Positions 33,319 to 46,320 of a stretch of 64,000 nucleotides of DNA are shown in pieces. The position numbers and the translations under genes are program-made. Below the pieces are notes generated by a model that searched no databases, was not told the origin of the DNA, and saw only the letters and a list, made by a program, of their open reading frames with translations. The stretch is from Nicotiana tabacum. Taxonomy: Eukaryota; Streptophyta; Magnoliopsida; Solanales; Solanaceae. The DNA lies in assembly GCF_000715075.1 (NCBI RefSeq), contig NC_134095.1, forward strand, positions 49,838,806 through 49,902,805. The letters run 5' to 3'. Within the stretch, counting starts at the first letter, position 1, and each line of letters starts with the position of its first letter.

Positions 33319-35369
33319 ATGAGCACAAGTCAGAATTTGCACGCAACAATTGTGAACAAGATCCCGTTGGAGTTGCACATGTGGTTTGATGACTTGGGCG
33401 AATCAGGGCACGACGCAGTCAATCTATACCTGAGAGGCCTCACTGGGTTGCTAAAAATTAATCCTAGGGGGGATATCATAAAGGCCTTGGTCGCATTCTG
33501 GGACCCGGCTCACAACGTGTTTCATTTCTCGGATTTTGAACTTACCCCAACATTGGAAGAAATAGCCGGATACATCGGGGGTACCAAAATTCTTCTGAGA
33601 CACCAGTACCTGATTGCTCCAAGGGCCGTAGCCCTACACAGGTTCCTAGACTCTTTGAAAATAAGCAGGGGGGTCCACAATGCAGACTTGGCAGCTGGTT
33701 TTTGTACTTTGCGGTTTATATACAACAGATATGTCCACGTAGGGGGGGTTCAATAAGCCGGAAAACAAAATTTGTAGCAAAAGAAATCGCCTTAAGTGGG
33801 AAGAACATAGGTGTTTTGCATTCATGGTAGCCTTTTTGGGACTCCTGGTGTTTCCTAGAAAAGACGGGAACATTGACATACGAGTATCTGGGGTTGTCAG
33901 CACTTTACTTACTCAGGCCAACAACACCCTCGCACCCATGATAGTAGCTGAAATCTTCCACGTTCTCACAGCCTGCAAAGCCGAGGAAAACGTTTTTGAG
34001 CGATGCAACGCGTTGCTGCAGATGTGGATGATCGAACACCTATGTCGTCATCCTCAATTTATGAGTTATGGGTCGACAGAGAAAACATGCATAGAATAAT
34101 TTCCTACGAGGGTTGACGGAATCAGCTTACCAAAAGGGGTCACATAGTGGACAGCGCGCCTCCGTTCTGTCATTGCGAGCCCAAATAGAGTGGACATTTG
34201 GATGGCTACCTGTGGATGAAATCGTATATATGCCAGCCACTGGACCCCATTTCATTTTGATGGGGCTCAGGAGTATCCAGCCCTATGCCCCATATCGAGT
34301 TTTGAGGCAGTTAGGGAGATGCCAGATAGTTCCGAAAGATGAGGATCTTAGCGGCCAAGTAGTTGAGATCGGGCCCCACGGACAATTTCATGAAGCAGCA
34401 GTCCGGCAAATTTGGAGCAAATGTCAATACTTAACAGCCAATACATGTGTACGTGATCGGTCCAAGGGTGAAGTTTCGCCGGGATACCTTGCTTGGTTTA
34501 GGAAAGAAATCGAGTTTGGGAGACCGGCCAAAAAGCCCCATCTCCAGGAGTTCGTCCAGGCGTCGCAAGAACAGTGGGATTGGTTGGCTAAAGAAGAGAG
34601 TTACAGGGCAAAAATAGGCAAGCTGAGGCAAGAGATTAGAGACCTGGAATTTGAAAATAGTCTGCAAGTTGATGCCGATCGGGGAGAAAAGAGCAAATTG
34701 GCCCAAGAAAATGAGGTGCTGAAAGCCCAAATCCGACAAATGAGGAGAGATGCTGACAAACAACAAATGAGTCGGTCGGATGAGCGGTTAATAAAAGGGT
34801 TGAAAAAGGAAATCGGTGAGTGCCGGGATGATTTGAAGAAATCTGAGGATACTATAGCACAACTCCAGGAACAATGGGCAAAGAGAACGAAAGAGCGCAC
34901 ACAGTACTTACAGCAGGCGAGGAAAGATTATGAAAAGACCATTATCAGTCTAAAAAGGAAGGTGAACACCCTAGAGAGCAAGGCGGCTAAACAAGCCAAG
35001 GCTTTTGAAACTGAGAGTAAACACTGCTATAATCTGATGGCTTCGATGTTAGATGAAATACAGCAGTTACGGAAACAACATCTGCATGATTCTCGGGTTT
35101 TGAAGGCTAGAGGGGATCAGATAGAACGCCTACTCCTAGAGAAAGACTGAGCCAGGAACAAGATTCTGACTATTGCTCATGCTATTACCAGGAAATGTCG
35201 GGAGTGTGAAAACATGACCCGCATTACCTTCTTCTCGGCGGTGATGATATTTGTGAAGAAAATCATGTATGAATTGGAACAGCTGGAAAGGAACCTTACA
35301 CCTAAACCCGCGGCGAGGCCGAATGATGCCCCGCGGGCACCCAAATTTAAAACTTTAATGTGTTCATAG
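33319..35369 (+). pseudogene. Ogre ORF1 (plant-mobile-domain-like plus coiled coil), broken
   Basis: Extra ORF upstream of gag, a hallmark of Ogre. The ATG at 33319 opens MSTSQNLHATIVNKIPLELH. The globular part (LRGLTGLLKINPRGDIIKAL, FSDFELTPTLEEIAGYIGG) resembles the plant mobile domain. A frameshift in a G run near 33746, a stop at 34097-34099 and another frame change near 34105 break it. From ~34570 a long Lys/Glu/Gln-rich coiled coil follows (KIGKLRQEIRDLEFENSLQ; LKKEIGECRDDLKKSEDTIA). A TGA at 35148-35150 stands where Arg is expected; the frame then closes at 35367-35369. Length would be about 680 residues. Function in the element is unknown. Confidence 0.83.
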
Positions 35370-35936
35370 TTTGAATCTGCATTTTTCTTTTTCCTAGAGT
35401 CTGTTGTCTGTTAGAGTCTGTCTTTCTTTCGCGTCAAAGTCTATCAGTAGTTATTGAGTTCGTACTTGGTTTGGTTTCGAGTTTGTTATTTTCCTTTCCA
35501 AAAAACGTCTGGTTTGTAATAGAATGTTTATTAATGAAAAATCGAAAATTTCCAAAAAATTATCTCTTTGCTTTTCGCACTTATAGGGCAGAACTATGCA
35601 CGGTCTGATTCATGCGGGGACATGATACGTAGGCAATCTCTATAGGATTCGACCACCACTAAAAAGAAAAAGGGGAAAATGAAAAAATGGAATAAAGAAA
35701 GTTTAAAAAAGGGGCACAATTATGAGAGGCCGGAATGACGCACGCAACTGAAGCAAATGCATGATAGAAATGGTTAATTGCCTAGGTGCATGGCATCCCA
35801 ACGTGTATTGCATATGTGTTAAACTCTAAAAACTAACAAGTTTGTTGATTGCCAGAGAATTCAAGCAGTTAGTATTTAGAGGATACTGGCACATTATCAT
35901 TACCAAACCAGATCAAAGGGACCAATACCGGAAATT
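35370..35936 (+). other. Ogre spacer between ORF1 and gag
   Basis: 570 bp without a frame. Contains the second copy of the four-fold motif (35591-35638) and a poly-A-rich stretch near 35660-35710. Confidence 0.7.
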
Positions 35937-38450
35937 ATGTCTATCCCAGATGGCGACACTAGTGTTGAGGTATAGGAGTTGGACGTCCGTAAAATGAAAG
36001 AGGAGATGCTCAAGCTTAAGCAACGGATGGCCGAAATGTACCAGGCCTAGTCCAAAGGGCAATCACCGCCAGCTTACTCTGCTAACCCTGCTTTTACTCC
36101 ACCATTAGCTCAGTCTCCGGATCATCCCGCCACCGATCCAGGTTTTCCCATTTATCAACACTACCATGACACTACTTCTCATACGCCACAAGCTCCACCA
36201 CCAAAATCAATTCCATACCCCCCTCCGCCAATCACCCCTGTCTTTGTGGCATCTCCACCAACTGCACTCCATAAATCCCCGAGTGAACCTGTGTTCCAAG
36301 TGCAGGACAACTAGTACTATCCCCCGGAGCTTACCTTCAAAGTGCCTTAAGCCTATCCACATGATCCACACTCTGACCTACCGGGAAAAGCAGAAAAACC
36401 GGCCAGAAATCCTGAACAGGAAGAGATGTTCAGAAAAATGAAAAGCATAGAACAATCCTTCAGGGATATGAGAGGGTTAGGAGGTCAGGTGAGTGTATCT
36501 TACAAAGACCTGTGTTTGTTCCCAAATGTACAACTACCGGCAGGGTTCAAAATGCCCAAATTCGACTTGTACGACGGACACGGTGATCCGGTGGCTCATC
36601 TGAGAGGTTTTTGTAGCAAGATGAGGGGAGCAAGCGGAAGAGATGAATTACTGATGGCGTATTTCAGCCAAAGTTTGAGTGGATCGGCGCTAGAATGGTA
36701 CACCAGGCAAGATCATAACAGGTGGTACACATGGGACGATTTGGCCCAAGCATTCGCTTGTCACTTTCAATATAATCTTGAGATCATTCCGGACCGACTG
36801 TCCCTGACCAAACTGGAAAAGAAGCACAGTGAAAGTTTTAGAGAGTATGGTTTCCGGTAGAGGGAGCAAGCAGCAAGGGTAGATCCCCCAATGAAAGAGA
36901 GCGAGATGGTTGATTACTTTTTGCAGGCTCTGGAGCCAACTTACTTTGGTCATTTGGTATCCGCAATTGGCAAGTCTTTTAACGAGGTTGTAAAAATGGG
37001 AGGCATGGTCGAGGAGGGGCTTAAGTCCAACAAAATCATGAGCTATTCAGCGATCAAGGCAACCACTCAGGCCATCCAAAGCGGCACTGGGGGTATACTT
37101 GGGAAGAAGAAGAAAGAAGATGTCACGACTGTTGAGTCCGGAGCCTGGTTCGGATCTAGAGGCCCGTCACCCTACTATAGCCAATCACGACCCTACCACC
37201 AAAATTACCCTCACACTTCATATAGCCCTCCACAGCACTACTACTCGCCGCCATATCCTCATTTTTTCGTCCATCATGCATAAGACTATACCCAAACCCC
37301 GGCACCCGCACAATGGCGTGCGCCGACTCTACAAAATTCATACCCAGCTCCACAAAATACATATCCACCCCCAAGGGCCTACAGAAATCCCCCCAGGACA
37401 GGTTTCCGACCAAATCCAGCCCTCAAGAATGAGAGGTCACAGAAGCAAAAGACTTTCACTCCACTAGGGGAATCATATACCAGTTTTTTCCACAGATTGA
37501 GGCAATTGGGCATGTTGAATCCAATTGAGCCTAAAATGCCAAATCCCCCTAGAAATCTTGACCATTCGGTGAGTTGTGAGTACTGTTCAGGGGCCCCAGG
37601 GCATGATACAGAGAAATGTTAGAAGCTGAAAACAGTTGTGCAAGAGTTTATCGATACTCATCGGATCGAGGTTCAAGGCCCAGAAGCACCAAATATAAAT
37701 CAGAATCCACTGCCAACTCACCATGAGACACACATGATTGAGTTGATACACAAAGAGGGGGAGCCCAAGAAGCCCTCACAGACGGTAATGATGATCCGTT
37801 CCAGCGAAACCAGCTCAAAGGAAAAGGTAACTAGTGGGAAATCAGTGGTCCAGTTGAGAGGGGTAGATGATAAGCCAGCTGTGGTAGCCGAGAGAGGGTC
37901 GTCGAGCCTTGTTGCAGTGAAACCCGAGAAAGCTAAAGTGGTAGTGCCAGGGGTTGCAAGTAAACCTGTTGTGGTCATGAAGGGTGCTCGCACAGAGCCT
38001 GTTATTATAAAATCAGTAACTCAGCTTCCAGTGATCAACAACAAGGTTGTTCCTTGAAATTATGAATGGGTGACAGTGATTTACAAAGGGAAAGAAGTCA
38101 AAGGAGAAGTGTGTGAAGCCCAAGATCTAACGCGTTCGGGAAGGTGTTTTGCTCTCGCAGAGTTAAGAAGGGCCAATCTAGTAGCGACAAAGAATCCAGC
38201 TACCGAGGAAGAGGTAGAAGAATTTTTAAAGAAAATGAAGGCGCAAGATTTCTCCATTATGGAGCAGTTGAGGAAGACCCCGACACAGATCTCATTGTTA
38301 TCCTTGTTGATCCATTCGGATGAGCATCGTCGGGTATTGATGAAGATTTTGAACGACGCCCATGTTCCGGATAAGATCACTGTGAACCACCTGGAGAAAA
38401 TAGCAAACAAGATTTTCGAGGTCAACAGGGTCACTTTTTCGGACGATTAA
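35937..38450 (+). pseudogene. Ogre gag
   Basis: One frame from ATG 35937 (MSIPDGDTSVEV) interrupted only by in-frame stops. A Pro-rich N-terminus (YPPPPITPVFVASPPTAL) precedes the Gag core: MPKFDLYDGHGDPVAHLRGF, FSQSLSGSALEWYTRQ, AFACHFQYNLEIIPDRL and ALEPTYFGHLV. Stops at 36858-36860, 37281-37283, 37619-37621 and 38055-38057 mostly fall at expected Trp or Gln codons. A Cys/His knuckle lies near 37577 with spacing C-x2-C-x5-H-x4-C (CEYCSGAPGHDTEKC), one residue longer than the classical form, as in other Ogre elements. Gag packages the genomic RNA. Confidence 0.9.
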
Positions 38451-39442
38451 TTGCCCGTGGAGGGTACAGAACATAATAGAGCCCTCTATTTGACTGTGAA
38501 GTGTGAAGACTCGGTAGTCACTCGAGTACTGATTGATAATGGGTCCAGTGCCAATATTTGTCCTTTGTCCACGTTGAACAAACTAAAGGTCGATGGTGAT
38601 AGAATTCACAAGAACAACATCTATGTTTGAGGGTTTGATGGAGGTGGTACAGACACAGTGGGTGACATCGTACTTGAATTAACAATTGGTCCGGTCGAGT
38701 TCACTATGGAGTTTCAAGTGTTGGACGTGGCAGTGTCATATAATCTTCTGTTGGGGCGACCCTGGATCCACGCCGCCAAAGAAGTGCCTTCTACATTACA
38801 TCAGATGGTCAAATTCGAGTGGGATAGGCAAGAGATCGTAGTACACGGGGAAGACAATGCAAGCGGCATAAGTGATGCCATCGTACCCTTCATAGAGGCT
38901 GACGATGACAAGGGGCCCTAGGTTTACCAAGTCTTCGATACGGTTTCAGTAGACAAAGTTCCCGAGGGTGAAAGCATCCCACTTCCCAAAATAGTAGCTG
39001 CAATTGTCATGGTAGCCTCGGAGATGTTGAAAAATGGGTTTGTGTCAGGCAAAGGTTTAGGGGCTGATCTTCAGGGTATTGTTCAACCGGTTTCTTTGCA
39101 CAAAAATCTGGATACCTTTGGGCTGGGGTTCAAGCCTACAGTGGCGGATGTGAGACGGGCCCGCAAGTTGAAGAAAAGAGTCTGGGTCCTTCCCAAGCCA
39201 ATCCTGCGCCTGTCCAGATCTTTTGTCAGGCCGAGCATCAAAAAGCAATTGTTGTCCAAGGTTACAGGGCCATTGATTGGTACAGATGGAGACTTAAATG
39301 AAGGCTTTGAAAGATTATTCACCGAAATCAATATGGTAGAAGTTGGGGAGGGGTCCAGCAAGGCGTATGTGCTGTTTGTGGGGCCAAAGGCAAAAATCAA
39401 CAATTGGATGGCTACTCCTTTTCCCATTCGGAGGGAGTCTTG
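38451..39442 (+). pseudogene. Ogre aspartic protease and G-patch-like segment
   Basis: The same frame continues after a TAA at 38448-38450. The protease active site reads VLIDNGSSANICPLSTL (near 38528), with DNG in place of the common DTG, as in other Ogre proteins. GRPWIHAAKEVPSTLHQ (about 38757) is the conserved second half. A TGA at 38628-38630 (Arg position) and TAG at 38919-38921 (Trp position) break it. AYVLF and the G-rich MLKNGFVSGKGLGADLQG (about 39020) form a G-patch-like end before the intron. It would cut the polyprotein. Confidence 0.85.
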
Positions 39443-39631
39443 GTAGTTGGCTCTGATTTTCCTTCCTGTTTTCTGGATTATTCCAGGGTTGTAATCCAGA
39501 TTTCCTTTTATTTTGTTGTGTTCATCAAAGTGTGAAACCTTGACATCCCGTAATTCAATAAAATAAAAAAGTTTCTTCTTCATTCCTTATTTTATTTTAA
39601 TTTTGTTTTCTTCTTTTCTTTTTCTATACAG
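39443..39631 (+). other. Probable intron between Ogre protease and RT
   Basis: A 189-bp T-rich stretch with donor CTTG|GTAGTT and acceptor TTTCTATACAG|TTCTC. It contains in-frame stops and no conserved protein. An intron at this place is known for Ogre elements and is thought to control the amount of Pol. The donor is less certain than the acceptor. Confidence 0.65.
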
Positions 39632-41930
39632 TTCTCTTTATACTGGTCTTAATGACATGGAGTGCATAAGGAATCCTCAGCCCAGTCTTAACAATCAATC
39701 TGATTCCGAAATGATAGTTCAAGAAGTAGATTATGATTACGAATCAGAATATGATGATGAGGATGAAGCTTTCGAAGAAATTAGTAAAGAGTTAATTCAC
39801 TTCGAAGAAAAACCCAAAACCAATTTGAATGACACAGAAGCCGTCAATTTAGGGGACACAGACAACGTCCGAGAGACTAAAATAAGTGTCCACCTCGAGC
39901 CAAAAATCCGGGAGGAGTTAATCAAAGCACTCATAGAGTACCAAGATGTTTTTGCGTGGTCATATGATGACATGTCGGGTTTGAGCACTAATTTAGTGGT
40001 CCACAAATTGCCCACTGATCCAGCATTCCCACCCATCAAGCAAAAGTTGAGGAAATTCAAGACTCATATGAGTGTGAAGATTAAAGAAGAGGTTACCAAA
40101 CAGTTGGATGCAAAGGTTATCCGGGTCACCCGATATCCTGTTTGGTTGGCTAATGTTGTGCCTGTGCTGAAGAAGGATGGCAAGATCAGAGTATGCGTCG
40201 ATTACCGCAATCTCAACAAAGTAAGTCTGAAGGATAACTTCCCACTACCCAACATCCACATTTTGATAGATTATTGTGCCAAGCGTGAGATCGTATCTTT
40301 TGTGGATTTCTATGCCGGGTATCATCTGATTCTAATAGATGAAGAAGATGCAGAAAAGACGACATTCATCACACCCTGGGAACTTATTGCTACCGGGTAA
40401 TGCCATTTGGTTTGAAGAGTGCTGGGGCAACTTATATGAGGGCAATGACTACTGTGTTTCATGATATGATACACAAGGAGATTGAAGTATATGTAGATGA
40501 TGTGATCATAAAATCAAAGCATCAGGTCAACCACGTCGAGGATTTGAGGAAATTCTTCCAGAGGCTTCACAGGTACAACCTCAAGCTTAACCCCGCCAAG
40601 TGTGCATTTGGTGTTCCATCCGGAAAGCTGTTAGGATTCATAGTCAGTCGGCGAGGCACGAGTTGGACCCATAAAAGATCAAAGCCATACAATATTTGCC
40701 TCATCCGAGGAACAAGACTGAAGTGATGAGTCTGTTAGGAAGGCTGAACTACATCAGCAGGTTTATTGCTCAGCTCACGACAACTTGTGAGCCTATTTTC
40801 AAGTTGTTGAGTAAGGACGCTGCGATCAAGTGGACTGATGAGTGTGAAGAAGCGTTTGACAATATAAAAGGTTACTTGACAAACCCACTTGTGCTGGTTC
40901 CGCCAGAACCAGAGAGACCTTTGATTCTTTACTTGACAGTCTTGGAAAATTCATTTGGATGTGTACTGGGTAGCATGACATCACCGGCAGGAAGGAGCAA
41001 GCCATCTATTATCTTAGCAAGAAGTTCACAGCTTATGAGGTTAAGTACACTCACCTGGAAAGGACATGTTGCGCCTTAACTTGGGTGGCACAAAAGTTGA
41101 AACATTATTTGTCATCCTACACTACTTACCTCATTTCACGCTTGGATCCATTGAAGTATATCTTTCAAAAGCCTATGCCGACAGGAAGACTTGCAAAATG
41201 GCAGATTTTGCTCACAGAGTTTGACATAATCTATGTGACTCGGAATGTAATGAAAGCCTAGGCATTGGCCGATCATTTGGCCTAGAACCCGGTCGATGAA
41301 GAGTATGAGCCACTGAGGACTTATTTTCCTGATGAAGAGGTGATGCATATTGATGAACTAGAACAAGCCGAAAAACCAAGCTGGAAACTTTTCTTTGATG
41401 GGGCTGCTAACATGAAAGGAGTCGGAATAGGAGCTGTGCTTATTTCTGAAACAGGGCATCACTATCCTGTTACGGCTCAACTTCGTTTTTATTGTACCAA
41501 CAATATTGCTGAGTACGAAGCATGCATTTTGGGTTTAAGGTTAGCTGCGGACATGGATGTCCAGGAAGTCTTGGTCTTGGGAGACTCGGACCTTCTGGTA
41601 CATCAAATTCAAGGAGAATGAGAAACGCGAGATCTGAAGCTCATACCATACCGACAATGCTTACATGATCTTTGCCAACAGTTTAGATCAGTGGAGTTCA
41701 GGCATATTCCAAGGGTCCATAATGATGTCGACGATGCTTTGGCTACCCTAGCATCAATGCTGCACCATCCGGACAAAGCTTATGTCGATCCTTTGCATAT
41801 TCAAGTCCGAGATCAGCATGCTTATTGTAACATGATTGAAGAAGAACCGGATGGCGAACCATGGTTCCACGATATCAAGGAATACATCAGAAAAGGGATA
41901 TACCCAGTGCAAGCCACGGGGGATTAAAAG
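39632..41930 (+). pseudogene. Ogre reverse transcriptase and RNase H
   Basis: After an acidic linker (YDYESEYDDEDEAFEEISKE) the RT starts: VPVLKKDGKIRVCVDYRNLN, FVDFYAGYHLILIDEEDAEK, MPFGLKSAGATYMRAM and the catalytic YVDDVIIKSK (about 40489). 1-bp losses near 40380 and 40655 and another frame change near 40985 shift the frame. A gypsy-type RNase H remnant (THLERTCCALTWVA region, ~41050) is followed by a second RNase H module (LFFDGAANMKGVGIGAVLIS, NNIAEYEACILGLRLAADM, LGDSDLLVHQIQGE), the extra RNase H typical of Tat/Ogre. In-frame stops at 41259, 41283, 41619 and 41925 follow. Not functional. Confidence 0.9.
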
Positions 41931-43109
41931 AGAACAATTCAACGGTTGGCAAGTAGATTTTTCTTGAGTGGAGGAGTTATGTATGAAAGAACACCAGACC
42001 TGGGATTGTTAAGATGCATAGATGCTAGACAGGCTATGACTGTCATGTCCGAAGTACATTCAGGAGTCTGCGGACTACATATGAACGGATATGTGCTGGC
42101 GAAGAAAATTCTCCGAGCAGGTTATTATTGGCTCACCATGGAGCGAGATTTTATTAGTTTTGTGTGCAAATGTCATCAGTGCCAGATACATGGAGATTTG
42201 ATTCATTCTCCACCATCGAAATTGCACACAATGTCAGCGCCATGGCCCTTCGTCGCTTGGGGCATGGATATCATTGGACCAATTGAGCCAGCAACATCCA
42301 ACCGGCATAGGTTCATTCTGGTAGCCATTAATTATTTCACCAAATGAGTTGAGGCCAAAACTTTCAAGTCTGTGACCAAGAAAGCAGTGGTCGATTTTGT
42401 TCACTCAAATATCATCTGTCGATTTGGAATCCCAAAGGTGATCCGCACGGATAATGGTGCTAATCTTAACAGCAATTTGATGAAAGAGGTATGTCAACAG
42501 TTTAAGATTACACACCGCAATTCCACCCCATATCGTCCCAAGCCGAATGGAGCAGTTGAGGCAACCAACAAAAACATAAAGAAGATACTTCGGAAAATGG
42601 TAGAAGGTTCGAGGCAATGGCATGAAAAATTACCATTTGCATTGTTGGGTTATCGCACCACTGTCCGTACTTCAGTAGGTGCAACTCCTTATTTGTTGGT
42701 ATATGAAACTGAAACCGTAATACCTGCGGAAGTTGAAATCCCGTCCCTTCAGATTGTCGTTGAAGCTGAGATTGATAATGATGAGTGGATCAAAACTCGT
42801 CTGGAGCAGTTGAACTTGATTGATGAAAAAAGATTGGCAGCTGTGTGTCATGTCCAGTTATATCAAAAGAGAATGGCAAGAGCATACAACAAAAAGGTGC
42901 GTCCCCGGAAGTTTGAAGTGGGCCAGCAAGTGCTGAAATGCATCCTTCCACATCAGGCTGAGGCAAAAGGCAAGTTCGCCCCGAATTGGCAAGGGCCATT
43001 CATTGTAACCAGAGTTTTGTCCAATGGTGCTTTATGTTTAACAGATATCGAAGGAAAATGCATCGACATGGCTATCAATTCTGACGCAGTTAAGAGATAT
43101 TATGTATGA
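41931..43109 (+). pseudogene. Ogre integrase
   Basis: The same frame: an HHCC zinc site (HSGVCGLHMNGY, then CKCHQCQIHGD), the catalytic Asp residues in WGMDIIGPI (~42259) and RTDNGAN (~42443), and Glu in NGAVEATNKNIKK (~42549). The C-terminus keeps the GPF-type module (FAPNWQGPFIVTRVLSNGAL) and ends at a TGA at 43107-43109; no chromodomain, as expected for Tat. A single TGA at 42345-42347, at a Trp position, interrupts it. This is the best preserved domain of the element. Confidence 0.92.
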
Positions 43110-44942
43110 TTTCTTTTAATTGTAATTGTTGTTTGTTTGCATTTGGCATGATATCGGAGAATGAAATGACGGAGGCAATTTGTTCTTCCATCCAAACACT
43201 TCAACCTTTGCTTCCCCTTTTGATCCTTATTTATTCTTTCATACTCCTCTTTTGGAATCAGTAATGAAAATGAAAAAAGGGAGAAAAGAAAAATAATGAT
43301 AATAAAGACAAAAGAAAAGTCACAAGAAAAACAAAGGAAATGGGAACTACGTTTGACCTGATTCCTCAAAGAAGGATACGTAGGCGCCTCACGACTCGGT
43401 CATAGTGTAACATAGTATAATAAGAATCAAAAATCCCCAAGCAAGAAAAATTGGGGCAGAAGTTGTGTTTATAATTTTGGGAAAGAAAGTTGATTCCAAG
43501 AGTTGTAACGTTTTACCCATCAAAATTATTTTAAATTTTTCTTTAGTCGTACACCAGGAACCCATATTGCTATTCACAAGACCTCCCGATCAGTATCCGA
43601 GAAGTGCCAAGTCGGGCAAATGGTCTGGAGTAACACTCTGGTCCCCAGCAGAAAAGAAATGAAATGAGAGAATCCCCAGCAGAGAAGAAAGTAAATGAGG
43701 GAATCTTGTCAGTAACACCCCAATCCCCAGCTGAAAAGAAATAAAATGAGAGAGTCTTATTGGTGAAAACCTTCACAGGCACCATAGGGCGACGGAAGTT
43801 GAGAGAAATAAAATGAGAGAGTCTTATTAGTGAAAACCCCTCGAAGGGCACTATAAGGTGACAGGGAATTGAAAGTGGGCAAACGAGGTAAGGTTTACAG
43901 AAATGATCCGTCGAGGCATCAAGCAGAACAAAGATGTTGATTCGGCAAAAGAATTGGGTTGCGGGACCTTTTGAAATGCAAAGTAAGACCATTAGAAAGA
44001 TTTAGTGATACAATAGACTGGGTTGATTAAGCCGAAATGCACGACATGATCATTGAGATCGGTTACACCATTCAGATAAGTCCTTTTCCTTTTTTCTCTT
44101 CAAATAATTATTTAGGAAGATTTTTCTTTTTATCTTTTGAAGTCATCATCTTTCATTTCTTTTGGTTAAAGATATTTATGGTAGTTTGTTTTAAGAAGGA
44201 TTTTCAAAGCCAACTACCAGTCGCCAACATGGGGCAAGGTAAATGGGGATAAGACAGGCTAAAGATAATGTGACGGGACAAGAAAGACGTCATTATAAGG
44301 CCAAATGATGGATTGGTCCAAGATTTCAGGATAGTATGGAGCAAAGGTGGAAAACAGCGGTGGAGAAGTTGGTGAATACAGAATCATCAATAAGCTCGGG
44401 AGTTATTAGCCAAGTTGCAAGATGGTCGAACAACGCAAAACATGGAAAAGAGCGAAAGGGAAAACCATCCCCAGCAGGAACGTCCCCCAGGTTTTAAAAT
44501 AACAAATTTTCTTTGATTTGAAGCAGGGACAGGAAACGTTATTGATAACGGAAAGACATGCCACAAGAAAGATTGTCAAACTGCGACAGAAAATTTTCTT
44601 TCATTTCGAAAATTTTCTGGAAGTCTAACACAAGTTTTGAGGGAAGCAATATCCCCAACAGTTTTTGGAAAAAGGCAATACAAGTTTTAAAGAAAGCAAT
44701 TTCGGGAGGAAGATAACACAAGTCTTAAGAGAAGTAATTCCAGTGGAAGGAAAACACCAACTTTAAGGGAAGTAGTCTTTGAAGGAGGAAAATAACATAT
44801 TTTCGAATGAAACACCGGTGTTATCCCCAGAAGTTTTCAGAGGAATGAAACACCAGTTTTTGAGGGAAACAGTTCTGAAAGAAGGTAATTCAAGTTAGAA
44901 GGAAAATGGTTCAGGAGGCAGGAAGGAACAACGACAATAGAA
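43110..44942 (+). other. Ogre 3' untranslated region, part 1
   Basis: 1.8 kb, no gene. Includes the third copy of the four-fold motif (43344-43388). Loose repeats of CCCCAGC...AAAAGAAATAAAATGAGAGAGTCTTAT lie at about 43640-43840, and AAGTTTTAAGGGAAG-like repeats at 44610-44890. Confidence 0.75.
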
Positions 44943-46320
44943 CGTATTTTTAAGAAGTAGTTGAAGTCAGAAGCCCGCCTGGAGAATGGAGGTGTTATAT
45001 TTTTAAGAAGTTGTTGAAGTCAGGAGCCCGCCTGGAGAATGGAGGTTGTTATATTTTCAAGTTGTAGTCGAAGTCAGGAGCCCGCCTGGAGAATGGAGGT
45101 GTTATATTTTTAAGTCATAATAGAAGTCAGGAGCCCGCCTGGAGAATGGAGGTGTTATATTTTTAAGAAGTTGTTGAAGTCAGGAGCCTGCCTGGAGAAT
45201 GGAGGTTGTTATATTTTCAAGTTGTAGTCGAAGTCAGGAGCCCGCTTGGAGAATGGAGGTGTTATATTTTAAGAAGTAGTTGAAGTCAGGAGCCCGCCTG
45301 GAGAATGAAGGTGTTATATTTTTAAGAAGTTGTTGAGTCAGGAGCCCGCCTGGAGAATGGAGGTGTTATATTTTAAGAAGTAGTTGAAGTCAGGAGCCCG
45401 CCTGGAGAATGGAGGTTGTTATATTTTCAAGTTGTAGTCGAAGTTAGGAGCCCGCCTGGAGAATGGAGGTGTTATATTTTTAAGAAGTTGTTGAAGTCAG
45501 GAGCCCGCCTGGAGAATGGAGGTTGTTATATTTTCAAGTTGTAGTCGAAGTCAGGAGCCCGCCTGGAGAATGGAGGTGTTATATTTTTAAGTCATAATAG
45601 AAGTCAGGAGCCCGCCTGGAGAATGGAGGTGTTATATTTTTAAGTCATAATAGAAGTCAGGAGCCCGCCTGGAGAATGGAGGTGTTATATTTTTAAGAAG
45701 TTGTTGAAGTCAGGAGCCTGCCTGGAGAATGGAGGTTGTTATATTTTCAAGTTGTAGTCGAAGTCAGGAGCCCGCCTGGAGAATGGAGGTGTTATATTTT
45801 TAAGTCATAATAGAAGTCAGGAGCCCGCCTGGAGAATGGAGGTGTTATATTTTTAAGAAGTTGTTGAAGTCAGGAGCCCACCTGGAGAATGGAGGTTGTT
45901 ATACGTTCAAGTTGTAGTCAAAGTCAGGAGCCCGCCTGGAGGATGGAGGTATTATCTTTAAATTGTTTATTGAAGTCAAGAGCCCGCCTGGAGAATGGAG
46001 GTATTATCTTTTAAGTCATAATAGAAGTCAGGAGCCCGCCTGGAAAATGGAGGTGTTATATTTTTAAGAAGTTTTTGAAGTCAGGAGCCCGCCTGGAGAA
46101 TGGAGGTGTTATATTTTTAAGTCGTTGACTAAGTTAGGAGCCCGTCTGGAGAATGGAGGTGTTATATTTTTAAGTCATTGTTGAAGTCAGGATCCCGCCT
46201 AGAGAATGGAGGTGTTATATTTTTAAGTCGTTGACGAAGTCAGGAGCCCGCCTGGAGAATAGAGGTATTATCTTTAAGTTGTTTATTGAAGTCAGGAGCC
46301 CGCCCGGAGAGCGGAGGGTT
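44943..46320 (+). repeat. Tandem array, ~53-bp unit, about 26 copies
   Basis: Units share GAAGTCAGGAGCCCGCCTGG followed by AGAATGGAGGTGTTATATTT and a variable tail. Counting the GCCCGCCTGG core gives about 26 copies over 1.38 kb, average period ~53 bp. Three tail types alternate: AAGAAGTTGTT, CAAGTTGTAGTC and AAGTCATAATA, suggesting amplification of multi-unit blocks. Tandem repeats between pol and 3' LTR are common in Tat-lineage elements. Confidence 0.95.

Noticed and set aside
34431..34900. Minus-strand frames opposite the Ogre ORF1 coiled coil
   Set aside because: Mirror frames of a Lys/Glu-rich coding strand; the plus-strand frame has the conserved coiled coil.
44943..46320. CRISPR-like regular repeats
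   Set aside because: Repeats are about 53 bp with no unique spacers, in a plant retrotransposon; it is a tandem array.
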